A DNA stretch of 51,019 nt from Thermomicrobiales bacterium. GTDB lineage: Bacteria > Chloroflexota > Chloroflexia > Thermomicrobiales > UBA6265. Location: the NCBI GenBank assembly GCA_030447415.1, contig JAUJOZ010000035.1, positions 1 to 51,019 of the forward strand, written 5' to 3'. The notes under the pieces are model-generated. The model saw only the letters and a program-made list of their open reading frames with translations. It was not told where the DNA came from and searched no databases. Both the position numbers and the translations under genes were made by a program. Positions 36,282-45,387 of this stretch are shown one piece after another. How positions within the stretch are numbered: the stretch's first letter is position 1; each line of letters starts with the position of its first letter.

Positions 36282-36554
36282 CTACGCGGTGGTACCGACC
36301 GGCTCCTCGACCAGCGGCGTCGCCGTCACGCCGCTCGTGGCCCGACCGAGACTGCAGACAATCATGGTGTAGACGCCGCCGCTACCGTCGGCGGTGACGT
36401 TGATGTCGCGGACGCGCAGGTTGGCGTAGGGGGTGGTCGAGCGGTCCTTGCTCAGCCACTGATTGACGGCGTCCATCGCCCCGCTCGGGTCGGCGCTCGC
36501 GTTTGGGCTGTGGAACAGGAAGACTCGGGTGTCACCGGCCTGGAGATCGATCAC
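36282..36554 (-). CDS. Small hypothetical protein coupled to an ATP-grasp ligase
   Basis: A 90-residue protein of unknown family, starting MIDLQAGDTRVFLFHSPNAS and continuing through INVTADGSGGVYTMIVCSLG. It shows short beta strands and no membrane helix or Cys cluster. GTG at 36554 is chosen because AAGGAG lies nine bases upstream. Its stop is two bases from the ATP-grasp start, so it is translationally coupled. It could be a partner subunit or a substrate of the ligase; the latter is speculative. Confidence 0.65.
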   Translation of the reverse strand: MIDLQAGDTRVFLFHSPNASADPSGAMDAVNQWLSKDRSTTPYANLRVRDINVTADGSGGVYTMIVCSLGRATSGVTATPLVEEPVGTTA

Positions 36555-36832
36555 GGTGCGCTGCTCCTTGCTGCTGTGGTGGCTGGTTGGTGGCCCACGA
36601 GCCCTATCGCAGGCCGACGCTGGCAACCACGCTCCGTCCCTGATCGGGCGAGTATAGCCCGCCGGTCGTGGAAGGAGACGGGCGACTTCTGATCGGTCAC
36701 CAACTCCCGGCGCCCATCGACGCCCTGGACGTTGGGAAACCCCGAACCCAACGTCGCGTCGCCACCGCTCGCCCCGCGTATCATGGCCCTGACCGACGAC
36801 ACGGCAGAGCGGCGGAGGCGGGGCCGGTGGGG

Positions 36833-38116
36833 ATGCGCATCCTGGTGGTGGGGGGCGGCGGGCGAGAGCATGCGCTCCTCTGGAAGCTCGCTCGGAGTCC
36901 GCGCACGGCCGCGCTCTTCTGCGCCCCGGGCAACGCCGGCACAACGGAGCTGGCCGAGTCGGTGCCGGTCCGGACGGCCGACCTCGACGGCCTCACCGCC
37001 GCGGCCCAGCGGCTCGGCGCCGACCTCGTGGTGGTCGGACCCGAGGCGCCGCTCGCCGCCGGCCTCGCCGACCGCCTGGCAGCAGCCGGCGTCCCGGTCT
37101 GCGGCCCGACCCAGTCCGCGGCCCGCATCGAGAGCTCCAAGGCCTGGGCCAAGGAGATCATGGCGGAGGCCGGGGTGCCGACGGCGCGCTCGGTCGTCGT
37201 CACCGATCTGGTCACGGGGCTGACCGCGCTCGGCGGGTTCGATCTTCCGGTCGTCGTCAAGGCGGACGGCCTCGCTGCGGGCAAGGGGGTCGTCGTCGCT
37301 ACGAGCCGGGACGAGGCGCGGGCGGTGCTCTCCGCGTTTCTGGAGGACGACGTCCTCGGCGCGGCAGGGCGCACCGTCGTCCTGGAAGAGTGCCTGGTCG
37401 GGAGGGAAGTGTCCGCCCTCGCCCTCACGGACGGCGAGGCCGTGCTCCCCCTGCCCCCGGCCTGTGACTACAAGCGCGTCTTCGACGGCGACCGCGGTCC
37501 GAACACGGGCGGCATGGGCGGTTACGCGCCTCCTCCCGCACTGGACGACGCGACGCTGGAGGCGGTCCGTCGCGCGATTCTCGAGCCGACGGTGCGCGCC
37601 CTCGCCGCCCGCGGCACGCCCCTGCGCGGCGTCCTCTACGCCGGGCTGATGCTCACCGCGGAGGGACCGAAGGTGCTGGAGTTCAATGCCCGCTTCGGTG
37701 ATCCCGAGACGCAGCTGATCTTGCCGCTCCTCGACGGCGACCTCGCCGAACTCCTCATCGCCGTCGCGACCGGCAGATTGGCGGGCATCCCACCGCCGGG
37801 GCCGGCGGCGGGATCGGCGGTCGGCGTCGTCCTGGCGGCCGGCGGCTACCCGGGCCCCTTCGACACCGGCGTCCCGATCGCGGGGCTGGAGGAGGTGCCG
37901 GACGACGTGCTGCTCTTCCACGCCGGCACCCGCCGTGACGCGGACGGCCGGGTCGTCACCGCGGGTGGGCGGGTCCTCACCGTCGTCGGCCTCGGTCCCG
38001 CCCTCGCCGCCGCTCGTGAGCGCGCCTACGCGGGCGCCGATGCCGTCGCCTTCCCCGGCCGTCACTTCCGCCGGGATATCGCGCTGCGGGAGCTTGGGCC
38101 GGTCGATCGTCGGTAG
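36833..38116 (+). CDS. purD: Phosphoribosylamine-glycine ligase
   Basis: A 427-residue enzyme of normal length. It joins 5-phosphoribosylamine and glycine with ATP, the second step of purine synthesis. Landmarks: MRILVVGGGGREHALLWKLA at the start, GPEAPLAAGLADRL, the ATP-grasp Lys in PVVVKADGLAAGKGVVVA, the PurD signature RVFDGDRGPNTGGMGGYAPP, and EFNARFGDPETQ. It is divergent from the small protein and ATP-grasp gene by about 280 bp. ATG at 36833 starts the Rossmann strand; GTG at 36827 two codons earlier is possible. No other pur genes neighbour it. Confidence 0.96.
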   Translation: MRILVVGGGGREHALLWKLARSPRTAALFCAPGNAGTTELAESVPVRTADLDGLTAAAQRLGADLVVVGPEAPLAAGLADRLAAAGVPVCGPTQSAARIESSKAWAKEIMAEAGVPTARSVVVTDLVTGLTALGGFDLPVVVKADGLAAGKGVVVATSRDEARAVLSAFLEDDVLGAAGRTVVLEECLVGREVSALALTDGEAVLPLPPACDYKRVFDGDRGPNTGGMGGYAPPPALDDATLEAVRRAILEPTVRALAARGTPLRGVLYAGLMLTAEGPKVLEFNARFGDPETQLILPLLDGDLAELLIAVATGRLAGIPPPGPAAGSAVGVVLAAGGYPGPFDTGVPIAGLEEVPDDVLLFHAGTRRDADGRVVTAGGRVLTVVGLGPALAAARERAYAGADAVAFPGRHFRRDIALRELGPVDRR

Positions 38117-38197
38117 ACAGTCGTCGGCAGAGCACAGCGGCGCGTCGGTACCGTCCCCTTCGACCTTCCTCGCGCGTCTCGTCGTCCGGCCATGATG

Positions 38198-38217
38198 GGC
38201 GGTCCGACCGGACCGCC
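38198..38217. terminator. Bidirectional hairpin between purD and the NUDIX gene
   Basis: GGCGGTCC and GGACCGCC form an exact 8-bp stem with a four-base loop, followed by TCT on the plus strand, in the 134-bp gap between convergent genes. Confidence 0.5.
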
Positions 38218-38250
38218 TCTCGCTCTGGCGACCTCGCGCGTGGATGGGGG

Positions 38251-38844
38251 TCAGGCGTTGAGGTCGCGCAGCAGCCAGAGGAGCGCGACGAGGGTCTTGG
38301 CCTCCTGGATCTGGTCAGGACCGGGCGCGAGCAGATCGGGGATCCGGGCGAGCGGGGTCGGGACGACCCGGATTGACTCATCCGGGTCGGGGCCGCCGCC
38401 AGTGGGCCGGCAGTCGTCGGCGCGGTAGATGATGAGCCGCTCGTCGGTATAGCCGGGGCTGGTGTAGAAGGCGACCAGTTCCCTGAGGCGGCCCGCCTCG
38501 TGACCGGTCTCCTCGATCAGCTCGCGCCGCGCCGTCTCCGCCGGGGGCTCGCCCGGCTCCAGCGTCCCGGCCGGGACGCCGAGCAGGGCGCGGCCGATGG
38601 CGTGGTGGTACTGCCGCAGCAGGAGCACCTGGCCGTCCGGGGTGAGGGGGACGACGGCGACGGCGCCGGGGTGCTCGACCACCTCTCGCACGCTTTCCCG
38701 GCCCGACGGCAGGCGCACGGCGTCGACCCGGACATGGACCCGCTTGCCGTCAAACGCGCGCCGGCTACCCAGCATCACCTCGTGGGGCGGGTCGGACGCG
38801 GTAGGATCGAGCGAGGGGCGAGGAGTGGCATCGAACGCGGTCAC
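38251..38844 (-). CDS. NUDIX hydrolase, ADP-ribose pyrophosphatase type
   Basis: A 197-residue protein. The N-terminal strand region (VMLGSRRAFDGKRVHVRVDA) and EVVEHPGAVAVVPLTPDGQV precede the NUDIX box GVPAGTLEPGEPPAETARREL plus IEETG. The box Glu residues bind metal. A conserved AFYTSPGYTDERLIIYRA after it is typical of the ADP-ribose group rather than of MutT. It hydrolyses nucleoside diphosphate sugars to a sugar phosphate and NMP. GTG at 38844 is the start that gives the full family length. It lies 58 bp before tRNA-Cys on the same strand. Confidence 0.92.
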   Translation of the reverse strand: MTAFDATPRPSLDPTASDPPHEVMLGSRRAFDGKRVHVRVDAVRLPSGRESVREVVEHPGAVAVVPLTPDGQVLLLRQYHHAIGRALLGVPAGTLEPGEPPAETARRELIEETGHEAGRLRELVAFYTSPGYTDERLIIYRADDCRPTGGGPDPDESIRVVPTPLARIPDLLAPGPDQIQEAKTLVALLWLLRDLNA

Positions 38845-38901
38845 ACGGACGGCTCCGCAGCCGTTGAACGAACGAAACCGGCACCCGTGGCAGGTGCCGG
38901 T

Positions 38902-38975
38902 TGGAGGCGCCAGGCGGATTCGAACCGCCGATCAGGGTTTTGCAGACCCGTGCCTTACCACTTGGCTATGGCGCC
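38902..38975 (-). tRNA. trnC: tRNA-Cys (anticodon GCA)
   Basis: On the minus strand GGCGCC (38975-38970) pairs with GGCGCC (38911-38906) as the acceptor stem. The D-arm contains AGCCAAGTGGTAAGGC, the anticodon loop reads CTGCAAA with anticodon GCA, and the T-arm has GGTTCGAATCC. The discriminator is T and CCA is encoded. The length and all invariant positions fit a normal tRNA. Confidence 0.97.
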
Positions 38976-39257
38976 GAGGGGGAGCCGCACGGCTGACGCG
39001 CCCGCAGGTGGCTCGAAGGGTCTTCCCCCCGACCTCCACCATGCGCGGGTTGCCGACGACGCCGGGAGTGTACCACGGACGGACAACCGGGGGCACCGGC
39101 CCTCGCCACCTACCCGGAAGGTTGTGCTCGTCACGCGTCGGCCGGCCGAACGGTCCGGCCACGCCTTGCCAACGCGCAGCCCGGCCGGGGATACTCGCGG
39201 TCATGATGCTCCGCCCCGCATCGTTCCGCGACGTTCCTCCGGGAGAACCGAGTCCTG

Positions 39258-40106
39258 ATGCCTGAGCCACTGGCCGGTGTGCCGGTGCTGCTCGGCGTCT
39301 TCGCCCACCCGGACGATGAGCAGTTCGGCACGGCTGGAGCGCTGCTGGCCTGCGCCGAGCGAGGGGTGGCGGTGCATATCCTCTGCGCGACCCGCGGGGA
39401 CGCCGGCGAGATCTCCGACCCGGCCCTGGCCACCCCCGAAACCCTGGCGGCCGTTCGCGAGGGGGAGCTGCGCGTGGCCTGCGGCCTCCTCGGCTTCGCG
39501 GAGCCGGTCTTCCTCGACTACAAGGATGGCAAGCTGGCCGAGGTCGAACCGGACCGGCTCGTCCACCAGGTCGCCGCGGCCATCCGCCGCCTCCGCCCCC
39601 GTGTCGTCCTCACCTTCGACGCCAACGGAGCCTACGGCCACCCCGACCACATCGCGATCCACCGTGCCACGGTCGCCGCCTTCGCCGCCGCGGCCGACCC
39701 CGCGTTCGCCCCCGAGCTCGGGGCGCCGCACCGGAGCGACAAGCTCTACGCCACCGCCTATCCCCGGGCGCTGTTCGTCCAGATAGACACTGACCTCGCG
39801 GCCCATGGCCTCCCAGCGCTCGCGTTCGGCGATGTCCAGACGATCGCCGCCGAGGAGATCGGGACCGCCGACGAGCGTGTCACCACCGCCGTCCCGGTCC
39901 GCCATCTTTGGGAACGCCGGTGGGCGTCCCTGATCGCCCACCGTACCCAATACGGCGCCGGTCACCCGTTCCTCGCGTTGCCCGAGGCGGTGATGCGGAG
40001 TTGGCTGGCGACCGATGTCTTCGTCCGCCTTCACCCCGCCCCTGCGCCGGGTGCCGTCCTGCCGGACGAGGCCGACCTCTGGGCCGGCCTTCCCCTGCCG
40101 GGTTGA
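39258..40106 (+). CDS. PIG-L/LmbE family N-deacetylase
   Basis: A 282-residue protein. The zinc-binding AHPDDE occurs at about residues 16-21, and GHPDHIAIHR carries the third ligand His near residue 133. CATRGDAGEI is the following conserved strand. Family members remove acetyl groups from N-acetylglucosamine linked to inositol, malate or other partners, as in mycothiol and bacillithiol synthesis. The acceptor is not known here. ATG at 39258 follows GGGAG by 12 bases. The stop is nine bases before a BNR-repeat protein on the same strand, so the two may be one transcript. Confidence 0.92.
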   Translation: MPEPLAGVPVLLGVFAHPDDEQFGTAGALLACAERGVAVHILCATRGDAGEISDPALATPETLAAVREGELRVACGLLGFAEPVFLDYKDGKLAEVEPDRLVHQVAAAIRRLRPRVVLTFDANGAYGHPDHIAIHRATVAAFAAAADPAFAPELGAPHRSDKLYATAYPRALFVQIDTDLAAHGLPALAFGDVQTIAAEEIGTADERVTTAVPVRHLWERRWASLIAHRTQYGAGHPFLALPEAVMRSWLATDVFVRLHPAPAPGAVLPDEADLWAGLPLPG

Positions 40107-40114
40107 GGCGAAGG

Positions 40115-42034
40115 GTGTTCGATCTTCGGCCCCCCTGGCCCCGGTTTGCGTCTTCTCCGCGTCGGATTGGATCCGTCGTCGCGGCGCTCTGGCTTGTCGC
40201 CGCGGTCCCTACCTCTGGCTCCGGCAGGGCGGGCCGGACACCCACCCCGGTTGCTACCGTGGTCGCCGAGGAAGACACGGGAGCGGTGGCGAACGGCGGC
40301 TTCGAGGCGCCGGGCGCCGCCGCGTCCCCCTGGCGCTTCGAGACCCGCGATGACGACGGCTTCCGCGATGTCGAACGACCCTACCGCGGCGCGGCCGCCG
40401 CCCGGCTCTGCGGCGAGGCAGCTTGCGATGATCGCCTATCCCAGGCGTTCGCCCCGCCGCCCACGGAGGACGGGACACTCCTCTTGCGCTTCCGCCTCCA
40501 GATCCAGACGGTAAAGCCCTCTGGCGGTGGGTGCGACGACAACCTGATCATCCGCGTTGCCGTTGGCGAGGCCGAGCCCGACGAGATCGGGCGCGTCTGC
40601 GAGGAGGCGGCCGCCGAAGGCTTCGGGGAGGAGCGGCTGAACGTGACGCCCGCCGCCCGGCGGGCCGCACGCGCCGGGGAGGCGCTGCGGCTCACCTTCG
40701 CCGCGCGGACCGACGACGAGGCGGCCTCGACCACCTTCTGGCTCGACGACGTTGCCCTGCTGCGGGAGGACCGCCCGCCCGGCCCGGCCAACGTTCGGGT
40801 CAGCGAGGGAACCTTCAGTGCCTACAGCGAGCCCCACGTCGCCGTCGATCCGAGCGACCGGGACCGCCTCGTGGGCGCCGCCAAGTTCTTCACCGGCAAC
40901 GCCGCCTACCGCTTCCGGGTCGGCACCTTCGCGTCGGACGACGGTGGCCGCACCTGGCGCGAGCGGGGTCTGCTACCGGAGCTCGACGACTACGACCTGG
41001 TCAGTGACCCGGTCGTCGCCTTCGGTCCGGGCGGCGCGGCCTACGTGGTCGTCATCGGCGTCCCGGCCCGGCCGGGGAGCCTGCCAAGGGCAAGCGGCTG
41101 GGGTGCCTTCGCCTACCGCTCGACCGACGGCGGCCAAACCTTCGCCGGCCCGTTGGTTGTCGACATCGGCCGGGCCGACGACAAGCCCTGGCTCGCCGTC
41201 GATCGCTCCGACGGCCCCGCCCGCGGCACCATCTACGTCGTCTGGGCCGACGGGCCGCAGACCTACCTCAGCCGCTCGGTTGGCGGCGCGCACCCCTTCT
41301 CGCCGCGCCAGCGAGTGCTCGACACTTCCGGCCCAGGCGCCCAGGTCGCCGTTGGGCCGGACGGGGAGCTCTACGTCCTCGCCCCGGCGGCCGTCCCCGC
41401 CGAAGCGCCCTTCGACCTCCTGCTGACCATCTCGCGCGACGGCGGCGCGACCTTCGACGCTCCCCGGCCCGTGATCCGCGTCAGCGCCATGCCGTATCTC
41501 TTGACCGGTGGCACCCGCGCCGCGGCGCTGCCACAGCTCGCCGTCGCGCCGGACAGCGGCGACCTTCTCGTCGCCTGGAACGACGCTCGGGACCGCGCCG
41601 CCGACGTCTGGCTCAGCCGCTCGACCGACGGCGGCGCGACCTTCTCGGCCCCGCATCGCGTCAACGACGTGGCGGCCGGCGACCAGTTCCAGCCGACGCT
41701 CGTGGCCGGGGAGGACGGCGCGCTGGTCGTGGGCTGGTTCGACCGGCGCGCCGACCCCGCCAACCGGCTGGCCGACGTCTACGTCGCCCGCTCGGCCGAC
41801 GGCGGCGCCACCTTCGGCCGCGCCGCCCGCCTCAGCACCCAGCGCTTCGACCCGGCGCTCGCCGCCCCGCGCGACCTCGGCGGCGCCCTCTTTTTCGGCG
41901 ACTATCAGGGGTTGGCGCTCGCCGGCGACGCCGTCGTCCCCTTCTGGAACGACCCCCGCAGCGGCCTCCAGCAGATCTACGCCGTGCGAGTCTCGATCGG
42001 AGGGCTACCGACGGGCGAGGTGGAAGAGGCCTAA
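40115..42034 (+). CDS. Exported BNR/sialidase-fold protein
   Basis: A 639-residue protein. An N-terminal membrane signal lies at about 18-34 (IGSVVAALWLVAAVPTSG). A carbohydrate-binding-like jelly-roll region (ANGGFEAPGAAASPWRFETR to TTFWLDDVALL) covers about 50-215. Then comes a six-bladed sialidase-type propeller with Asp-box repeats SxDGGxTF/W: SDDGGRTWRE, STDGGQTFAG, SRDGGATFDA, STDGGATFSA and SADGGATFGR. The arginine triad of true sialidases was not confirmed, so catalysis is not assured; it may be a sugar- or surface-binding protein. GTG at 40115 has GAGGCGAAGG upstream, overlapping the end of the PIG-L operon gap. Confidence 0.85.
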   Translation: MFDLRPPWPRFASSPRRIGSVVAALWLVAAVPTSGSGRAGRTPTPVATVVAEEDTGAVANGGFEAPGAAASPWRFETRDDDGFRDVERPYRGAAAARLCGEAACDDRLSQAFAPPPTEDGTLLLRFRLQIQTVKPSGGGCDDNLIIRVAVGEAEPDEIGRVCEEAAAEGFGEERLNVTPAARRAARAGEALRLTFAARTDDEAASTTFWLDDVALLREDRPPGPANVRVSEGTFSAYSEPHVAVDPSDRDRLVGAAKFFTGNAAYRFRVGTFASDDGGRTWRERGLLPELDDYDLVSDPVVAFGPGGAAYVVVIGVPARPGSLPRASGWGAFAYRSTDGGQTFAGPLVVDIGRADDKPWLAVDRSDGPARGTIYVVWADGPQTYLSRSVGGAHPFSPRQRVLDTSGPGAQVAVGPDGELYVLAPAAVPAEAPFDLLLTISRDGGATFDAPRPVIRVSAMPYLLTGGTRAAALPQLAVAPDSGDLLVAWNDARDRAADVWLSRSTDGGATFSAPHRVNDVAAGDQFQPTLVAGEDGALVVGWFDRRADPANRLADVYVARSADGGATFGRAARLSTQRFDPALAAPRDLGGALFFGDYQGLALAGDAVVPFWNDPRSGLQQIYAVRVSIGGLPTGEVEEA

Positions 42035-42143
42035 CCAGCAGGCAGTTTGCGCCAGGTCCCCGTGAGCCAAGTCGGGACGCGCAACCGTGCGTCCCTACGG
42101 CGTCGATCGGTGGATTGCCTGGCATGGCAGCCCAGGTCGCGGT

Positions 42144-43670
42144 TCAGCCCGTGTCGTGACTTGAGTGCGCCGGTTCCAATCGGGCGATCGGCTGGCCGTA
42201 TTCGACGAACTGCGCGTCGTCCACCAGGAAGGCGGCGACGATGCCGGCGCGGGGGGTGGTGACCTCGTGGTAGGTCTTCATCACCTCCAGCACGCCGATC
42301 GGCTGTCCCGCTTCGACCCGCTGCCCCACTTCAGCCAGCGGCGGCTGGTCCGGCGCGCTGCGGCGGTAGAAGACCCCGAGGAGCGGCGCGGTGACGAGGT
42401 CGGCGGACTGCTCAGGGGTGGAACTCCCCGGTGACACGGGTGCGGGCGTCTCGTCCGCGGCCGACGCGACTGCAACGCCCTCCTCGGACTCGGCAAGGAA
42501 ACCGTCGTCGGCGCCCCGGCGCAGCTCCAGCTTGAGGTCCAGCCCCTCGGCGGCTACCTCCAGACGGAAGGCCGTGACGTCGGCCTCGCGCAGCGCCACG
42601 ATCAGCCGCGTCACTCCCGCCGGGTCCCACGCGTTCGTCACGCCGTCGCCCCCTTCCCCCCTGCCCGTCGGATCGCCGGGGGGCGTCCACCCCGCGTGCG
42701 CCCGCGGCGTCGTGACGACGGCATCCTCGCCCAACGCGGCGCGGCTCGCCAGCGTCAGGGCGCGTGCTTCCGCCGGCTCGACCGCGGCGAAGTGAACGCT
42801 GTCACCCGGCCGCAGCTGGCCGAGCGGGTCGAGGTCCGCGCCGATCACCGTGGCGATCTTCGGGTAGCCACCGACCGTCTGGCGCGCGGCCAGCAGCACG
42901 ATCGGTTGGCCGTCCCCCGGCACCTGGACCGCGCCGTGCGCGATCCCCTCCGAGATCAAGTCGGCGCCCCGCGAGTGGGTCACCGGCGGCCCCGTGAGCC
43001 GCATCCCCATCCGATCCGCCTGGGGCGACACGGTATAACCACTGCCCAGGAACGCGGCCACGCCCTCCTCGGTGAAGCGCTCTGCCTGCGGACCGAGAAC
43101 GACCCGCGTCTTCACGCTGGGGCCGGGCTCCGGCGGTGAGGCGGCGAGGCGGCGGGCGAGGATCTGGTCGACTGGAAGCCCGGGTGCGCCGAGCGACAGC
43201 GCGTCACCCGCGCGCAGGGCGCGGCCGTGCCAGCCGCCAAAGCCGCCGAACAGGTCCGTGCTCCGGCTGCCCATCACCGGCGCCAGGACGAGACCACCGG
43301 CGATGCAGAGATAGGCCCGCACCCCCCGCGCATCCGCGTCTGAGAGGGGCTGGAATGCCAGCTCGTCGCCCGCGGCGATGCGGACCGGCTGCCAGCGCGG
43401 CAGGCGAGCGCCGTTGAGGGATGCACCCAGGGCAGCACCGGTGAGCGCGACCACCGTCGACCCGCGGAACCGGAGGCGCGGGCCGAGGAGCGTCGCTTCG
43501 AGCGCCGCCTCGCCCGGGTCGTTGCCGAGCAGCCGGTTGCCGAGGATCAGCGCCGCCCGGTCCAGCACCCCGCCCGGCGATACCCCGGACCGCGCCAGCC
43601 CCGGCCGCCCCAGGTCCTGGACCGTCGTCAGTAGCCCGGGCTCGAGGACGAGGAGTGATCGATCAACCAT
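42144..43670 (-). CDS. pxpC: 5-oxoprolinase subunit C (KipA) fused to an AccB-like biotin carrier
   Basis: A 508-residue fusion. Residues 1-335 are PxpC/KipA: LLVLEPGLLTTVQDLGRPGL at the start, APVMGSRSTDLFGGFGGWHG, SPQADRMGMRL and TVGGYPKIATVIGADLDPLG. From about residue 349 the sequence is a full AccB: the N-terminal helix-strand (GVTRLIVALREADVTAFRLE), a Pro/Ser linker and the biotinyl domain with its thumb (APLLGVFYRRSAPDQPPLAE). The attachment motif VLEVMKTYHEV puts biotin-Lys at 465; relatives usually have MKM. PxpABC opens 5-oxo-L-proline to glutamate with ATP. A carrier on this subunit suggests a carboxyl-transfer step or a shared carboxylase; no biotin carboxylase gene is in the window. 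It is 140 bp after pxpB, the last gene of the operon. Confidence 0.92.
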   Translation of the reverse strand: MVDRSLLVLEPGLLTTVQDLGRPGLARSGVSPGGVLDRAALILGNRLLGNDPGEAALEATLLGPRLRFRGSTVVALTGAALGASLNGARLPRWQPVRIAAGDELAFQPLSDADARGVRAYLCIAGGLVLAPVMGSRSTDLFGGFGGWHGRALRAGDALSLGAPGLPVDQILARRLAASPPEPGPSVKTRVVLGPQAERFTEEGVAAFLGSGYTVSPQADRMGMRLTGPPVTHSRGADLISEGIAHGAVQVPGDGQPIVLLAARQTVGGYPKIATVIGADLDPLGQLRPGDSVHFAAVEPAEARALTLASRAALGEDAVVTTPRAHAGWTPPGDPTGRGEGGDGVTNAWDPAGVTRLIVALREADVTAFRLEVAAEGLDLKLELRRGADDGFLAESEEGVAVASAADETPAPVSPGSSTPEQSADLVTAPLLGVFYRRSAPDQPPLAEVGQRVEAGQPIGVLEVMKTYHEVTTPRAGIVAAFLVDDAQFVEYGQPIARLEPAHSSHDTG

Positions 43671-43810
43671 CAGCGGTCAGCAATCGGCGAGCAGAAGCCA
43701 TCCGCAGAGTAACCCTCGATCCCCGCCGGCTCCATGGGCCGTGCTCGCTGCGCGTCGAGGCTTGAGCCCCCGCGGCCGCCGGCGCTCGTGCTCATCGTTG
43801 GCCCGCGCAC

Positions 43811-44587
43811 TCACGACTCCTGAGCCTCCGTCACGAGACTCGACATGTCTTCTACGGTCTTACCATAATCACCCGATAGTACGGTCGTTTCCACCTCCTG
43901 GAACTCCTCGGGCGTCACCGGCCGGAACCGCACTCGGTCCCCGGTGCGAAGGAGGAACGGATCCGCTCGCTTGATGTCGAAGAGGCGGAGCGGGGTGCGG
44001 CCGATCAGGTGCCAGCCGCCGGGCGTGACCATCGGGTAGACACCGGTCTGCGCCCCGCCGATGCCGACCGAGCCGGCCGGGACCCGCGTGCGCGGGCTCG
44101 ACCGGCGCGGCGTCGCCAACTCCGGTGGCAGCCCGATAAGGAAGGCGAACCCCGGCGCGAAACCCATGCACGCCACCCGGTACGTCGTCCCCGCGTGGCG
44201 GGCGATCACCTCGTCCGCGGGGAGCCCGGTGTGGTCGGCGACCTCGCCCAGGTCCGGGCCGAAGTCGGCGCCGTACGCCACCGGCAGCGTCACGAGGCGG
44301 CCTGGAGGGGGCGGGGTGGCCAACGCCGCCGCGGCGAGGCGGCGGACCTCGGCCGCGAGCACGTCGGGTTCCGCCATGACCGGGTCAAAGCTGAGCAGCA
44401 CCGTCGTGTACGACGGCACCACGTCGAGCACACCGGGCAGGTTCGCGGCGTCGAGCGCCGCGGTTAGGGCCAGCACGCGGTCGGTGACGGCGGGGTCGAT
44501 CGCGTCGTCCAACTCGACCAGCAGCCCCGACTCGGCCAGCGGCCGGATCGTCGGCTCCGGAGCGTTGCCGGGCAGGCGGTCGCTCAC
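43811..44587 (-). CDS. pxpB: 5-oxoprolinase subunit B (KipI-like)
   Basis: A 258-residue protein of the KipI/allophanate hydrolase subunit 1 family. Typical blocks are IRPLAESGLLVELDDAIDP, VPSYTTVLLSFDP, LPVAYGADFGPDLGEVADHT, and the signature CMGFAPGFAFLIGLPPELAT with RVPAGSVGIGGAQTGVYP. With PxpA and PxpC it forms the ATP-dependent lactamase that converts 5-oxoproline to glutamate; in Bacillus the KipI-KipA pair also affects sporulation kinase KinA. The start ATG overlaps the pxpA stop by four bases, so translation is coupled. Confidence 0.94.
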   Translation of the reverse strand: MSDRLPGNAPEPTIRPLAESGLLVELDDAIDPAVTDRVLALTAALDAANLPGVLDVVPSYTTVLLSFDPVMAEPDVLAAEVRRLAAAALATPPPPGRLVTLPVAYGADFGPDLGEVADHTGLPADEVIARHAGTTYRVACMGFAPGFAFLIGLPPELATPRRSSPRTRVPAGSVGIGGAQTGVYPMVTPGGWHLIGRTPLRLFDIKRADPFLLRTGDRVRFRPVTPEEFQEVETTVLSGDYGKTVEDMSSLVTEAQES

Positions 44588-45387
44588 CGCGCCGCGGCGC
44601 CCATCGGCCGGACGGCGATGCCGGCCGCCTCCAGGCGGCGGCGGACGGCGCGGGCCAGCGCGACGGCGCCGGGCGTGTCTGAGTGGACGCAGAGGGAATC
44701 GACCTGGAGTTCGATCTCCTGCCCGTCGAGCGTCGTGAGTTTCCCCTCGGTGACCAGGCGCAGCGCCCGCTCGGCCGCCGCCTCAGGGTCAGTGATGACC
44801 GCGCCCGGTAGGCGGCGGGAGGCGAGGGTGCCGTCGGGGTTGTAGGCACGGTCGGCGAATCCTTCCCGCGCCGTCGGTAAGCCGGCCGCCTCCCCTGCGG
44901 CGAGGAGTGCCGTCCCCGGCTGGGCCAGGAGGATCAGCGTCGGGTCATACGCCTTGACGGCGGCGGCGATCGCCTCGCTCAGCGCCGGGTTCTTGACCGC
45001 CATGTTGTAGAGCGCGCCGTGGGCCTTGACATGCTGGAGTCGCCCGCCCGCGGCGCGGCAGAAGGCGTCGAGCGCGCCGAGCTGGTAGAGCGTGTCAGTG
45101 CGGACCTCGTCGGGCGTCGCCGCCAGCTCCCGCCGGCCGAACCCAACCAGGTCCGGGAACCCCGGGTGGGCGCCGATCGCGACGCCGCTCGCCAGTGCCT
45201 CCACCACCGTTCGCTCCATCACCCGAGGGTCGCCGCCGTGGAAGCCGCAGGCGACGTTGGCGCTGGAGATCACGGCAAATAGCTCGGCGTCATCGCCCAG
45301 GCGGTAGGCGCCGAAGCCCTCGCCCAGGTCGCTGTTGAGATCGATACTCCGCCCGGACCCCGCGGCGTCTGCTGCCTGTGGTGCCAC
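44584..45387 (-). CDS. pxpA: 5-oxoprolinase subunit A (LamB/YcsF)
   Basis: A 267-residue protein with the complete LamB/YcsF motif set: SIDLNSDLGEGFGAYRLGDD near the start, ISSANVACGFHGGDP, IGAHPGFPDLVGFGRREL, LQHVKAHGALYNMA, FADRAYNPDGTLASRRL and CVHSDTPGAVALA at the end. The Asp, His and Glu residues of these motifs make the metal-type active pocket. It is the core subunit that cooperates with PxpB and PxpC. The first 13 residues are an Ala-rich variable lead. It follows livF by 73 bp and overlaps pxpB by four bases. Confidence 0.95.
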   Translation of the reverse strand: MAPQAADAAGSGRSIDLNSDLGEGFGAYRLGDDAELFAVISSANVACGFHGGDPRVMERTVVEALASGVAIGAHPGFPDLVGFGRRELAATPDEVRTDTLYQLGALDAFCRAAGGRLQHVKAHGALYNMAVKNPALSEAIAAAVKAYDPTLILLAQPGTALLAAGEAAGLPTAREGFADRAYNPDGTLASRRLPGAVITDPEAAAERALRLVTEGKLTTLDGQEIELQVDSLCVHSDTPGAVALARAVRRRLEAAGIAVRPMGAAAR

